From NCBI RefSeq assembly GCF_024623725.1, contig NZ_JANKHG010000001.1, positions 186,001 through 250,000 of the forward strand: DNA of 64,000 nt, read 5' to 3'. Each line of letters starts with the position of its first letter. Position 1 is the first letter of the stretch. Position numbers and translations under genes: made by a program. Positions 54,522-63,372 of this stretch are shown piece after piece. Source of the DNA: Limnobacter parvus. GTDB lineage: Bacteria > Pseudomonadota > Gammaproteobacteria > Burkholderiales > Burkholderiaceae_B. The notes under the pieces are model-generated. The model was not told the origin of the DNA. It saw only the letters and a list, made by a program, of their open reading frames with translations, and did not search any database.

Positions 54522-55841
54522 ATGAGCAATACAAACATTCAAGACGTCGAATTCGTAGACACTGATGACCGTGCGAAAAGCAAACTAGGCTGGATTTTTT
54601 TTCTAGTAGGTTTTGTAGGATTCATGGTGTGGGCGTTTTTTGCTCCGCTGGATCAAGGTGCCCTACTGCAAGGCCAGGTTACGATTGAGGGAAGCCGTAA
54701 AACAATTCAGCATTTTCGTGGCGGAATTATTGAGGAAATTTTGGTGACCGACGGGCAAAAGGTAAAAGAAGGCGATGTACTGATTCGTATGAACCCTACC
54801 CGCACCGAGGCTGAATTGGAACAGGTACGCAGCCGATGGATTTCGATCAAAGCCACGCAAGCGCGTTTACTTGCAGAGATTCAGAATAAAGAATTGATTG
54901 AGTATCCAGCATGGTTCGCGGCGAATGCAGACGATACGCGGGTGCAGGGTGCTGTGCTGCTACAAAACGAGTTATTTAACAGCAGAGCATCGACCTATGC
55001 TGCCGAAATTGCAGGATTGACCGAAAATATTAGTGCGCTTGAATCGGCATTGCGTAGCGTTAGAGAAAGCATAAACGCGAGTAGACAGAGGATTGCTCTT
55101 TCAGACGACAGATTGAACGGTCTGCGTGAAATGGCCGAACAAGGCTATCTGCCACGCAATCGCTTGATTGAAGCCGAAAGCGAACGTAGCTCACTGGGCA
55201 TCAGCCTGGCGCAGGAAACGGGCCGTATGGCCCAACTGAGCGGACAGCTGGCTGAGGCCCGTCAACGTTTGCTACAAGTACGCTCGGCCTATTTGTCGGA
55301 AAGCCAAACCCAACTGACGGAGATTCAGAACCAATCCGCTGAGCTGGACGAGCAACTGAAGTCGGTGGAATTTGACGAGCAGAATAGCGTAATCAAAAGC
55401 CCTGTTTCAGGCTATGTGGTTGGCTTGAAAGTGTTTACCGAGGGTGGTGTTATTGGACCTGGAGAAAAGTTGATGGACATTGCACCCAGCGAAGGACGAC
55501 TTGAAATTGACGGCAGGCTAGACTTAAACCTGGTCGACAAAGTAGCCACGGGCATGCCTGTTTCCATCAAGTTTTCTGGCATCAGCGCTACAAAAACACC
55601 TGAACTTGAAGGTGCATTGAAGAGCATTTCAGCTGACAGCTTGGTCGACGAACGGACCGGAGTACCTTACTACTCGGTAAGAATTTTACTGACAGATGAA
55701 AGCTTGAGCAAAGCTCCCGATTTTGGAATTCAGCCAGGAATGATGTCGGAGGTATTTATCAATACCGGCGAAAGGACTTTAATGAATTATCTGTTCAAAC
55801 CCTTGATGGACAGAGTGGGTACCTCATTCACCGAACATTGA
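54522..55841 (+). CDS. HlyD-family type I secretion membrane-fusion protein
   Basis: A 439-residue adaptor with one N-terminal membrane helix (WIFFLVGFVGFMVWAFFAPL), a split lipoyl domain (QGQVTIEGSRKTIQHFRGGI and VIKSPVSGYVVGLKVFTEGG), a long periplasmic coiled coil (about 95-290) and a beta-barrel domain ending near FGIQPGMMSEVFINTGERT. The RGGIIEEILV and PGMMSEV signatures fit PrtE/AprE/RsaE. It bridges the ABC transporter and TolC. It starts 5 bp after the ABC gene. Confidence 0.94.
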   Translation: MSNTNIQDVEFVDTDDRAKSKLGWIFFLVGFVGFMVWAFFAPLDQGALLQGQVTIEGSRKTIQHFRGGIIEEILVTDGQKVKEGDVLIRMNPTRTEAELEQVRSRWISIKATQARLLAEIQNKELIEYPAWFAANADDTRVQGAVLLQNELFNSRASTYAAEIAGLTENISALESALRSVRESINASRQRIALSDDRLNGLREMAEQGYLPRNRLIEAESERSSLGISLAQETGRMAQLSGQLAEARQRLLQVRSAYLSESQTQLTEIQNQSAELDEQLKSVEFDEQNSVIKSPVSGYVVGLKVFTEGGVIGPGEKLMDIAPSEGRLEIDGRLDLNLVDKVATGMPVSIKFSGISATKTPELEGALKSISADSLVDERTGVPYYSVRILLTDESLSKAPDFGIQPGMMSEVFINTGERTLMNYLFKPLMDRVGTSFTEH

Positions 55842-57415
55842 ACCGAACTGTGAGCATACTGGACATGGAATTGAAACCGTCGTTGCTGCTTGCCTTGCTA
55901 ATGGTATTTGCCCAACCCGTAAAATCTCAAACGCTACTTGAAGCACTAGAAAATTCGATAAAACACGACCCGAGTTATCGTGCCAGTCAAGCAAATAGAA
56001 AAGCAGGTGAAGCTGAAAGGCGAATAGGACGAGCTTCTTTATTGCCGCAGATTTCTGCTTCTATTTACGAAGGGAAAGCGGAAACCGAACGCCGTTTGCT
56101 GAACAGCCCCAACCCTGCTACCGATATTATTGATTACGATGTTTCAAATAACGCGATAACACTTCAACAGCCACTTTTTAATGCAGATGGGCGTGCTCGT
56201 TTCATACAAGGGGATCTGATTTCCAAGCAAACGATTGCCCAAGAAGCTGAAGCACTTGCACAACTGTCATTGAGAGTGACCACCGCCTACATGGGTATTC
56301 TTAGCGCAATAGACCAAGTCCGTTTGGCTGAAAGTGAATCAAAAGCGTTGAAAGAGAGACTTTCATTAGTGAACGCCAGTATTGTGGCTGGGGAAGCGTC
56401 GCGAACAGATCAGGCGGAATCGAGGGCTCAGCTGGACCTTGCGAATGCCCGATTACTAGAAGCCAAAGAATCTTTGAGCTTAAGCCTGCGAGCATTAGAA
56501 AACATCACCGGTATTAAAAGTAACAAAGTATTGTTTCCAGTTGAATTGGATTTGAGCCAATTAACACCGCCACTTCCATTCGAGAAGCTTAAATCGCGGA
56601 TGATGTTAAACAGCCCTAGCGTAATTAGTGCGTTATACGAAATTCGAATAGCGGAGCAAGAGGTAGCCAAGCAAAATGCGGGGCATTTGCCTCGAGTTGA
56701 TTTTGTGGTTCGTGCCGCACAGAGTGAATCGGATACTGTGACCACGATTGGTCAACGCAATGATCAAACTACCTACGCACTACAAATGCAAGTGCCCATT
56801 TTTTCTGGATTTGGTATCGATGCAAGCGTAGATAAGGCAACCGCAAATTTAGAAAGAGCAAATGTAGCTTGGCAGGCGCAAGTTCAGGAAAATGCTTACA
56901 AGCTACAAGAGTCATACAGTAAGTTCAACACCAGCCAGATTAAAATAAACGCGTTCAAAAAAGCAGTTGAATCAAGCCAAGAGTCTTTAAAAGCTGCTGA
57001 GCTGGGACAGACACTGGGTATTCGAACACTTTCCGATGTGCTTGAAGCACAACGGCTGCTATTTAGTACCCAGAAAGACTTGTCCAGGGTTCGCTATGAA
57101 ACGCTGATGTCATTAGTAGAGGTAAGCTCTGTTAGCGGGCAATTGAACGTAAGCCGTATCAAAGAAATAAGCGATTTGCTGGCTGTGCAGGCCGAAGTGG
57201 TTGTATTCGAGCGGCCAGACTTGATTAACATGCAATCGCCAAACTTGCAGCAGTTCGAATTGCTGGAATTTGATCAAGATGAACCCGTTACTCCAAGTGC
57301 AGAACCTGACAAAGTATTAAAGAAGGAAATCAAGGAAGGCAATGAGGTTGTTTACCGTCTGGAAGACAAACCAGATCTACTCGCGCCACCCACAGTTGAG
57401 CAAATCATTGACTAG
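55838..57415 (+). CDS. TolC-family outer-membrane channel
   Basis: Up to 525 residues. A Sec signal is visible (LKPSLLLALLMVFAQPVKS, cut before QTLLEAL), followed by the two OEP repeats of the TolC family (AQLSLRVTTAYMGILSAIDQ and YKLQESYSKFNTSQIK). The C-terminal 80 residues beyond the barrel/helix core are acidic. TTG 55838 overlaps the HlyD stop (TTGA); ATG 55865 directly before the signal peptide is the alternative start. It completes the exporter. Its 3' end overlaps the convergent GT4 gene by 11 bases. Confidence 0.92.
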   Translation: MNRTVSILDMELKPSLLLALLMVFAQPVKSQTLLEALENSIKHDPSYRASQANRKAGEAERRIGRASLLPQISASIYEGKAETERRLLNSPNPATDIIDYDVSNNAITLQQPLFNADGRARFIQGDLISKQTIAQEAEALAQLSLRVTTAYMGILSAIDQVRLAESESKALKERLSLVNASIVAGEASRTDQAESRAQLDLANARLLEAKESLSLSLRALENITGIKSNKVLFPVELDLSQLTPPLPFEKLKSRMMLNSPSVISALYEIRIAEQEVAKQNAGHLPRVDFVVRAAQSESDTVTTIGQRNDQTTYALQMQVPIFSGFGIDASVDKATANLERANVAWQAQVQENAYKLQESYSKFNTSQIKINAFKKAVESSQESLKAAELGQTLGIRTLSDVLEAQRLLFSTQKDLSRVRYETLMSLVEVSSVSGQLNVSRIKEISDLLAVQAEVVVFERPDLINMQSPNLQQFELLEFDQDEPVTPSAEPDKVLKKEIKEGNEVVYRLEDKPDLLAPPTVEQIID

Positions 57416-58835
57416 TGGTTTGACCGCAGGCTTTGGATTCCATTACAGTATCGCAGAAAGCGAGAGCCCTTTTGGCGCTCTCGCTCCAGGGCACAACCAC
57501 CCCCGCCCCGGCAACCTTGGCGCGCAGCGATGTCTTGATTATTTCGCTTTGAGTCTTTAAGTCGATTAGTCCGCTGACCAATGACTGGCCATCAGACAAA
57601 TCGAAATAGGTGATTAGATCACCACCCACCTCTCGGTGACAGGGTATATCGCTGGCGATGACTGGCAATCCGTGCGCCAATGCTTCTACAATCGGTAAAC
57701 CAAACCCCTCCATGTGGGAAGCAAATACCAGCGCTGTAGAACTCGCATAGCAGTATTTGAGTAATTCGTCAGAGGCATCGTGAACAACAAATAAATGTTT
57801 TCCCAACTGCGGGTGGCAGTTTATACGCAACATTAAGCCTTGCACATTCCAGCCAACTTTACCCAATACGATTAAATTCACTTCATGCCCAAGACTCCAC
57901 AACTTTTCGAAAGCATCCAATACCATAGTGTGATTCTTTCGGGGCTCGATCGTCGAAACCATTAAAAAGGTAGGTGCCGATCTAAACAATACAGCGATGC
58001 TGGGGGGAACGACGCCTGATTCAACTGGGTACGCACGCTGACTGGCACTGATACCAAAGTCGCAACCCAGCGGGAAACTTCCATAGGTGAATGTGTTTGC
58101 GCGATTCTGAAAGTGACTTTGCATGTAGCGACCCAAATCATTCTTGACAGCATTGGAAATGCAAAGATATCCGTCGGCGTATCGGCTGGTGTTGTACATC
58201 CAGTTTTTGAAAGTGAGCGCAAACCTATGTTCAAAAAACTCAGGATGAAGAATGGGAATAAGGTCATAGACCACGTAAACGACCTTTGCCTGGGCTCGCT
58301 TAAATTTTTGAATCGCTGTGTCGGCCGAAATATGCCAAGAGGCGTCGAGCATCAGCAAACAGTCGTCTGAGTTGAAAATAAGGTCGGCAGGTTCGACAAC
58401 AGGGTGCTGAGTTGGGTTGATACCACCCGTCAACGAAAACATTCTAGAGATAGACCGGAAAACACTACGAGATTTTCTAAGCCCGCTTAGCAATAGTTGC
58501 CGACTGCGGTGTGTTGGAAGAATCATTAGCGCCAAGTTTAACAAGGCATTCGCCACACCCCAGAGATACACTTTGGAAGCGCGCAAGACGAGCTGACAAG
58601 TTTCGCTTGTTATGAACTTAGCAAACCACCGGTTATGAAATTCTTTGAGGCGCAGGGACTCAGGATGGACGACAACCACACGACCTGTGTCAAGCCGGAC
58701 CAAAATCATCTGAATGGACCGACCCTCTAGTTGGCGAGGAATTTCCTCAACCAAGCGGCGAACAACTCTTTGAATACCCGTACGGATATGCGGATGTTGG
58801 ACCAGGAATGAACAATCTACAAAAATTCTTTTCAT
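57405..58835 (-). CDS. Family 4 glycosyltransferase
   Basis: A 476-residue GT-B enzyme. IFVDCSFLVQHPHIRTGIQR is the N-terminal GIQRVVR-type signature of O-antigen mannosyltransferase-like GT4 enzymes. The donor domain shows FLMVSTIEPRKNH, LVFASHMEGFGLPIVEALAHG with the EX7E motif, and PVIASDIPCHREVGGD. ATG 58835 precedes KRIFVDCSF; an upstream start adds four residues. Last gene of the second minus-strand glycan operon. A 9-bp hairpin lies inside its 3' end. Confidence 0.89.
   Translation of the reverse strand: MKRIFVDCSFLVQHPHIRTGIQRVVRRLVEEIPRQLEGRSIQMILVRLDTGRVVVVHPESLRLKEFHNRWFAKFITSETCQLVLRASKVYLWGVANALLNLALMILPTHRSRQLLLSGLRKSRSVFRSISRMFSLTGGINPTQHPVVEPADLIFNSDDCLLMLDASWHISADTAIQKFKRAQAKVVYVVYDLIPILHPEFFEHRFALTFKNWMYNTSRYADGYLCISNAVKNDLGRYMQSHFQNRANTFTYGSFPLGCDFGISASQRAYPVESGVVPPSIAVLFRSAPTFLMVSTIEPRKNHTMVLDAFEKLWSLGHEVNLIVLGKVGWNVQGLMLRINCHPQLGKHLFVVHDASDELLKYCYASSTALVFASHMEGFGLPIVEALAHGLPVIASDIPCHREVGGDLITYFDLSDGQSLVSGLIDLKTQSEIIKTSLRAKVAGAGVVVPWSESAKRALAFCDTVMESKACGQTTSQ
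57459..57485. other. Strong hairpin inside the GT4 3' end and beyond tolC
   Basis: AGCGAGAGC (57459-57467) and GCTCTCGCT (57477-57485) form a perfect 9-bp stem. It lies 44 bp after the tolC-like stop but has no T run, so it may slow polymerase or be protein-dependent at this convergent junction. Confidence 0.5.
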
Positions 58836-58893
58836 GCGAGACCACACAAGATTTCAAGTTGTGAATGACTGCATACAAGAAGCTGTTGCCGAC

Positions 58894-60297
58894 TCATGAT
58901 TTGGTAGAAAAAAACATTCGAAAACTTTGGTTTCTCAACACAAAAAATGTGTAGGGCAACACAACCAAGGCGAAATAGCAAACAATTCCAGTGAGGATCA
59001 ACGATTCAATCCCACCGTGTTGTACAGCCCAAAACTTGAGCGGAAGCGACACGGCAACATACAGTAAAGCGATCACGGCTTGAAGCCGCACAATACCCAT
59101 ACCATTTAGAAACATTGCAAAAGTCGCACCCAAGATTTCCAAGAATACCCAGCCACCATAAATAGCAATTAATTTGAGTGGTACGCTGACGTGATCGTCA
59201 ACCAGCAAGTCAATCAAGGCGGGGGCCAAGAAAATAATGGCCAGAATAAGAACTCCCCCAACAAAAGCTGCACAAGCCATGCTTAACAAAAGCATTTTCC
59301 GAATATACGCCTTATCGCCACCGGCAGCTGCATTGGCATAAGCCGGCCAAAGCGGCGTGACAAGGATGGAAACCGGCTGACTTGCAAATTGAAATATCCT
59401 TTGACAAATTATGAAGGGCGTTACTGCAGCCGTACCCAAGGTACTGGAAATGATTAACGCATCTGCACCCCAACCCAGGGTTGCGCAAATTTGCAGCACA
59501 AAAAATGAGCCCCCAAGACTTAGGAAGGTTCTCCAATGAAGCGGCAAGTTAATAATACCCGTACGAAAATTAAATACGTCCGTGCGTATTAATTTAAGTA
59601 AGAATACAAAGCCAGTAACAATTTGTGGGGCCATGATACAGGCTAACAAGGTAGTCAGTCCTGAGTTTACTTCTGTGAGGAAAAAAAGTAGCGCAAGGCC
59701 TAAAACCCCCATAAATGTCTGAAACAGATACACGATATGGGCTTGCTGCATTCCCACCATAGTTCGGATAACTCCGTTGGTCAGCAGATGTAAGCCAAAT
59801 AGAGAAGCAAATAGTGTTAGCGCATTGCTGATCTCGGTGTCAACAACAGCTAACTCTGTCGGCGGAATTTTAAACAAGGGTTGCCACGATACGTATTCAA
59901 TCAACAATAACGCGCAAACCGTGAGCACAACTCCAAGGATAAGTAGCAAAACGATGCCCACCGAGACTTCTCGTTGTAGAGTATGCGGTCCAGCGATCAG
60001 TCCGTTCGATGCGTAATTTGTCATGGCATTTCCCAAACCCAAATCCATGAAAGCCAACACGGCAAAAAGACTGATGATGATCAGCCAAGCACCGGTCAAA
60101 GTTTCACCAAGATACGGAAGGGTCCAAGAAATTGCGGCGATAACTGTGAGCATGGTAACGCCTTTGTTGAAAGCTGAAGCCATGGCAGTGAGCACTACAA
60201 CTCGATTTCGCTCGAGAGATTTAAGTTCACTGTCAGATAAACCACGTTCGGGCCGCCCCAACAAAAGGGTAAACCATTGGCGAATTCTCACGTTCAT
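58894..60297 (-). CDS. wzx: Second Wzx-type flippase
   Basis: A 467-residue MVF-superfamily membrane protein with about twelve to fourteen hydrophobic segments. WLIIISLFAVLAFMDLGLGN and AMTNYASNGLIAG match the N-terminal signature of polysaccharide-type flippases. It differs from the Wzx at 28.2 kb, so two lipid-linked products may be flipped separately. The start overlaps the methyltransferase stop by four bases. It would serve the glycan of the 57.4-63.2 kb operon. Confidence 0.86.
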   Translation of the reverse strand: MNVRIRQWFTLLLGRPERGLSDSELKSLERNRVVVLTAMASAFNKGVTMLTVIAAISWTLPYLGETLTGAWLIIISLFAVLAFMDLGLGNAMTNYASNGLIAGPHTLQREVSVGIVLLLILGVVLTVCALLLIEYVSWQPLFKIPPTELAVVDTEISNALTLFASLFGLHLLTNGVIRTMVGMQQAHIVYLFQTFMGVLGLALLFFLTEVNSGLTTLLACIMAPQIVTGFVFLLKLIRTDVFNFRTGIINLPLHWRTFLSLGGSFFVLQICATLGWGADALIISSTLGTAAVTPFIICQRIFQFASQPVSILVTPLWPAYANAAAGGDKAYIRKMLLLSMACAAFVGGVLILAIIFLAPALIDLLVDDHVSVPLKLIAIYGGWVFLEILGATFAMFLNGMGIVRLQAVIALLYVAVSLPLKFWAVQHGGIESLILTGIVCYFALVVLPYTFFVLRNQSFRMFFSTKS

Positions 60298-61139
60298 TCT
60301 TTGCGCTTTGGCTTGCTTTGAATCTGAGAGATCAGCCGCTGAAAATCAGCTTCTACTCCAGTAGGTCGACGCGCCACCATCAGCAATCTAAAAAGCTGAA
60401 GACCATAACGATTTAGCAGCAAACTCAGCATTAAAGATCTATAACCGGAAACTGCCTTGTCAAGATAGAAGTTGTTCTGGGTAAACAAGGTGTATTGCCC
60501 ATAGAAATGAGCTGTATACCCTTTAAAGCGCGCAAAATCTTCAAGAGCTTTGCGGCTGTAAAAAAATACGTGTTGACCACTGGTGGGCATTAAGTAGCGC
60601 CAGTCGGCCCCTTGGCCCGCATAAAGCTCAGTTGATACCAATACCAACCGAGCTGACCGCTCGAACAACTCACCTAACTGACTCGATGGTTGATCGAAGT
60701 GCTCCAATACTTCAAATGCGACAATTATTTCAGGCTGTGTTAAATCATCCGCTTCGAAACCCTTGGCGTAGGTCAGCTTCGCATGTTTATCGAAACCGAA
60801 CGCATTGATTCCATAGTCCCGAAGCAAGCGACATAGCAAACCATCGCCCGCACCATAATCCAAGACATTTACAAGATCAAAAAGCTTACAAACATGAAAG
60901 ACGATGGCGAGATTATTCCAGTTTCTTTGGGCTGCACCCGTGTCAATATCTGCGAGATTTGTACCGTATGCTTCATCCAACCAGTCGGGTAACTGACTCT
61001 GCAAACTTTCGCAATGTTGACACTTAAAGTAGGCGATGCGCCTTTTGAGCAAAATCGTGGCGGTAAAGCTTTGTGTCGTGGGCCCGCCACAAAGTCTACA
61101 AAATTGATTTTCGGAACAGGTATCGGCTGAAGATGTCAT
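60294..61139 (-). CDS. Zinc-ribbon class I SAM methyltransferase
   Basis: A 281-residue methyltransferase with an N-terminal CxxC-x22-CxxC zinc-ribbon (C14, C17, C40, C43). Motif I is VLDYGAGDGLLCRLL, IIVAFEVLEHFDQPSSQL the EVLEH motif, and the C-terminal half has FYSRKALEDFARFKGY. This is the build of glycan-cluster Methyltransf_23 proteins with the putative zinc-binding N-domain. It overlaps wzx by four bases. Substrate unknown, probably a sugar residue. Confidence 0.85.
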   Translation of the reverse strand: MTSSADTCSENQFCRLCGGPTTQSFTATILLKRRIAYFKCQHCESLQSQLPDWLDEAYGTNLADIDTGAAQRNWNNLAIVFHVCKLFDLVNVLDYGAGDGLLCRLLRDYGINAFGFDKHAKLTYAKGFEADDLTQPEIIVAFEVLEHFDQPSSQLGELFERSARLVLVSTELYAGQGADWRYLMPTSGQHVFFYSRKALEDFARFKGYTAHFYGQYTLFTQNNFYLDKAVSGYRSLMLSLLLNRYGLQLFRLLMVARRPTGVEADFQRLISQIQSKPKRKE

Positions 61140-61190
61140 TAAATACCAACGTAAACAGTTTGAATTAAATTTAAAAGATTTGCCCGCAGC

Positions 61191-62237
61191 TTACGCTCGC
61201 CGCGTCGTCAAAAGATCATATATTTCATGTGTTGCATTACAGCAGTTCTGCCACGAAAAGAAAGCTGCTCTGTCAATTCCAAGCGCAATCATTTCGGCCC
61301 TACGAGGGCGTTCCTGAATTGCGTCAAACGCAACGCCCAAAGTATCAGCAGTTACAGAGTCAAGCAGGTAAGCCGCTTGGCCGGCCACTTCAGGTACTGA
61401 AGAGGTGTTTGATGCGATTACAGGACACCCACAAGCCATAGCCTCCGCAACAGGAATTCCAAAGCCTTCGTATAGTGAGGGGAAGACCAAACCTAGAGAA
61501 TGTCGATATAGTATGGCTAGATCTTCATCATTTGCCCAGGTTAAATGATGCACTCGACCTTTTAAACTCTTGTCTAAATATGATTCTTCTTGTTCAGTGA
61601 TGGGCCCACCACCAACACAGATCAAGTGCTCGGTCCGGTCTTTTAGTGCAGCCAATACTGGCAAAAAATTCTTGTAGGTACTGCGTGCACCAACGTATAG
61701 AAAATAAGGTTGACTAGTTGGGCTAACAAATGTTGGGCTATGGGTATAACCCTGCAGAAATGCGCTGTTTATGCCCAGGTGTACCACGTGTACTTTGTTC
61801 CGAGGCACATCAGGGAGAAATTTAAAAAGATCGTTACGTGTGCTTTCACTGATACAAATTACAGCATCAGCCTGGCGAATTGCTCTGTTCTTTTGCCAAC
61901 AGTGCAGTATTTTCTGACGAGTTTTGAAATAACGTTCATAAGTAAAGTCGTACACAGTAACTACTGATTTTGCACCGCTTGATGGTAACCGGTAGTAACT
62001 ACTATGTCCTACCGGCGCATCGCATTCATAATCTCGATAACGCTCAAGCAGTCTATTTGTCGAATTTACAAGTTTAGTTTCTACAGAAGAGGGGGGCTTG
62101 CCCATTAAGTTTCCCGCAGGCAGATATAGGCCGATTTCTAGCCCCCTTCTTGAAAACTCAGTGCACAAGGCATTGAAATAAACAGATATGCCACCGTAGG
62201 CCTGAAGGGCATAGACAATGCCATCGAAATGAATCAT
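61191..62237 (-). CDS. Family 4 glycosyltransferase, mannosyltransferase-like
   Basis: A 348-residue GT-B enzyme. [17 protein letters not shown] is the N-terminal signature of GT4 enzymes similar to O-antigen mannosyltransferases; [19 protein letters not shown] and [21 protein letters not shown] (part cited: [16 protein letters not shown]7E) and [12 protein letters not shown] are the donor-site motifs. Its start overlaps the Gmd-like stop by four bases, so it may use the 6-deoxyhexose made from the Gmd product, though mannose is also possible. Confidence 0.89.
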   Translation of the reverse strand: MIHFDGIVYALQAYGGISVYFNALCTEFSRRGLEIGLYLPAGNLMGKPPSSVETKLVNSTNRLLERYRDYECDAPVGHSSYYRLPSSGAKSVVTVYDFTYERYFKTRQKILHCWQKNRAIRQADAVICISESTRNDLFKFLPDVPRNKVHVVHLGINSAFLQGYTHSPTFVSPTSQPYFLYVGARSTYKNFLPVLAALKDRTEHLICVGGGPITEQEESYLDKSLKGRVHHLTWANDEDLAILYRHSLGLVFPSLYEGFGIPVAEAMACGCPVIASNTSSVPEVAGQAAYLLDSVTADTLGVAFDAIQERPRRAEMIALGIDRAAFFSWQNCCNATHEIYDLLTTRRA

Positions 62238-63208
62238 CGACAGTCCGTTTGTTCAAGCGCTGCTTTGGTCATTAAATCAATCACTTGTTCAACATGTAAC
62301 CTGGCTTTCCAATCCAACAATCTTTCCGCCTTGCGGGGGTCCGCACTACCAAATTTGATGTCGGTGGGTCGCGAGAATTTTGGGTCAAGATCGACCCAGT
62401 CTTTCCAGTTCAGATCGAACTGACTGAAAGCAATATCTATAAATTTCTCTAAGGTTACAGTTTTACCTGTGGCGATTACAAAATCTTGAGCTTCGTCAAG
62501 TTGCAACATTTTCCACATTGCCTCTACATATTCTGGTGCCCACCCCCAGTCTCTGGCAATGTCAAGGTTTCCAAGCTTAAGCCTTCCCTTGCCAGTTCGG
62601 GCGCATTTGCAAGCACCATGAATGATCTTTTGTGTCACAAATCGACCGGGTCTAAAAGGAGACTCATGATTAAATAAGATTCCTGTACTGGCGTGCATTT
62701 TATACGCCTCCCGGTAGTTGGCAACACACCAAAATGCAGAAGCCTTTGCAATGCCGTAGGGACTTCGGGGCTTAAATCGAGATTCCTCGTTGGCTGGCTT
62801 GTCAAGAGTGTCGCCGAAGACCTCGCCCGAGCCAGCGCTATAAAATCGAATTGGTAGATCAGTAAGTCGAATAGCCTCGAGAAGAGATAGGGTACTTATC
62901 GATACACTTTCAAAAGTTTCAATTGGTTGATCGAACGATAATCCCACGGACGTTTGTCCGGCCAAATGGTAAACCTCCACCGGTTTTTCCGACCGCAGTA
63001 GTTCAACAACACTACGAAAATCCAACAGCGCTAAGGATTCCATCTGGATGTCGTGATGGATTCCTAGATTCTTGAGGTTAGTGGTGTTATTCGCATGGGC
63101 ATCCCTGGATGTTCCAATAACATGATAGTTTTTTTTAAGTAAAAACTCGGCGAGGTAGGCCCCGTCTTGTCCAGTGACCCCGAGTACTAACGCTACTTTC
63201 TTTGTCAT
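62234..63208 (-). CDS. GDP-mannose 4,6-dehydratase-like SDR
   Basis: A 324-residue extended SDR of the Gmd subgroup. GVTGQDGAYLAEFLL is the cofactor site, SAGSGEVFG replaces the STSELYG serine/threonine loop, Y-x3-K is in SPYGIAKAS, and LFNHESPFRPGRFVTQKI and RDWGWAPEYVEAMW are Gmd-specific. ATG 63208 is chosen because the family starts at KKVALVLG and AAGGA lies upstream; the longer frame adds 43 unrelated residues. It is clearly diverged from gmd at 3.5 kb. The altered active-site loop leaves open whether it makes the same intermediate or acts on a related GDP-hexose. Confidence 0.87.
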   Translation of the reverse strand: MTKKVALVLGVTGQDGAYLAEFLLKKNYHVIGTSRDAHANNTTNLKNLGIHHDIQMESLALLDFRSVVELLRSEKPVEVYHLAGQTSVGLSFDQPIETFESVSISTLSLLEAIRLTDLPIRFYSAGSGEVFGDTLDKPANEESRFKPRSPYGIAKASAFWCVANYREAYKMHASTGILFNHESPFRPGRFVTQKIIHGACKCARTGKGRLKLGNLDIARDWGWAPEYVEAMWKMLQLDEAQDFVIATGKTVTLEKFIDIAFSQFDLNWKDWVDLDPKFSRPTDIKFGSADPRKAERLLDWKARLHVEQVIDLMTKAALEQTDCR

Positions 63209-63372
63209 ATCTTGATTTGTTCCTTGACGACTTGGGCGCAATGCTCGTGTAATATTGGATTTTATCAGGCCAGTAGATTCCGTGCTGCTAACCCGTGGGT
63301 TATCTGAAACCGCTTTCGACTCCGTTACGTCCACCATCTTAAGAACCCAGTGCCTTTACCTCATCTTAAACA

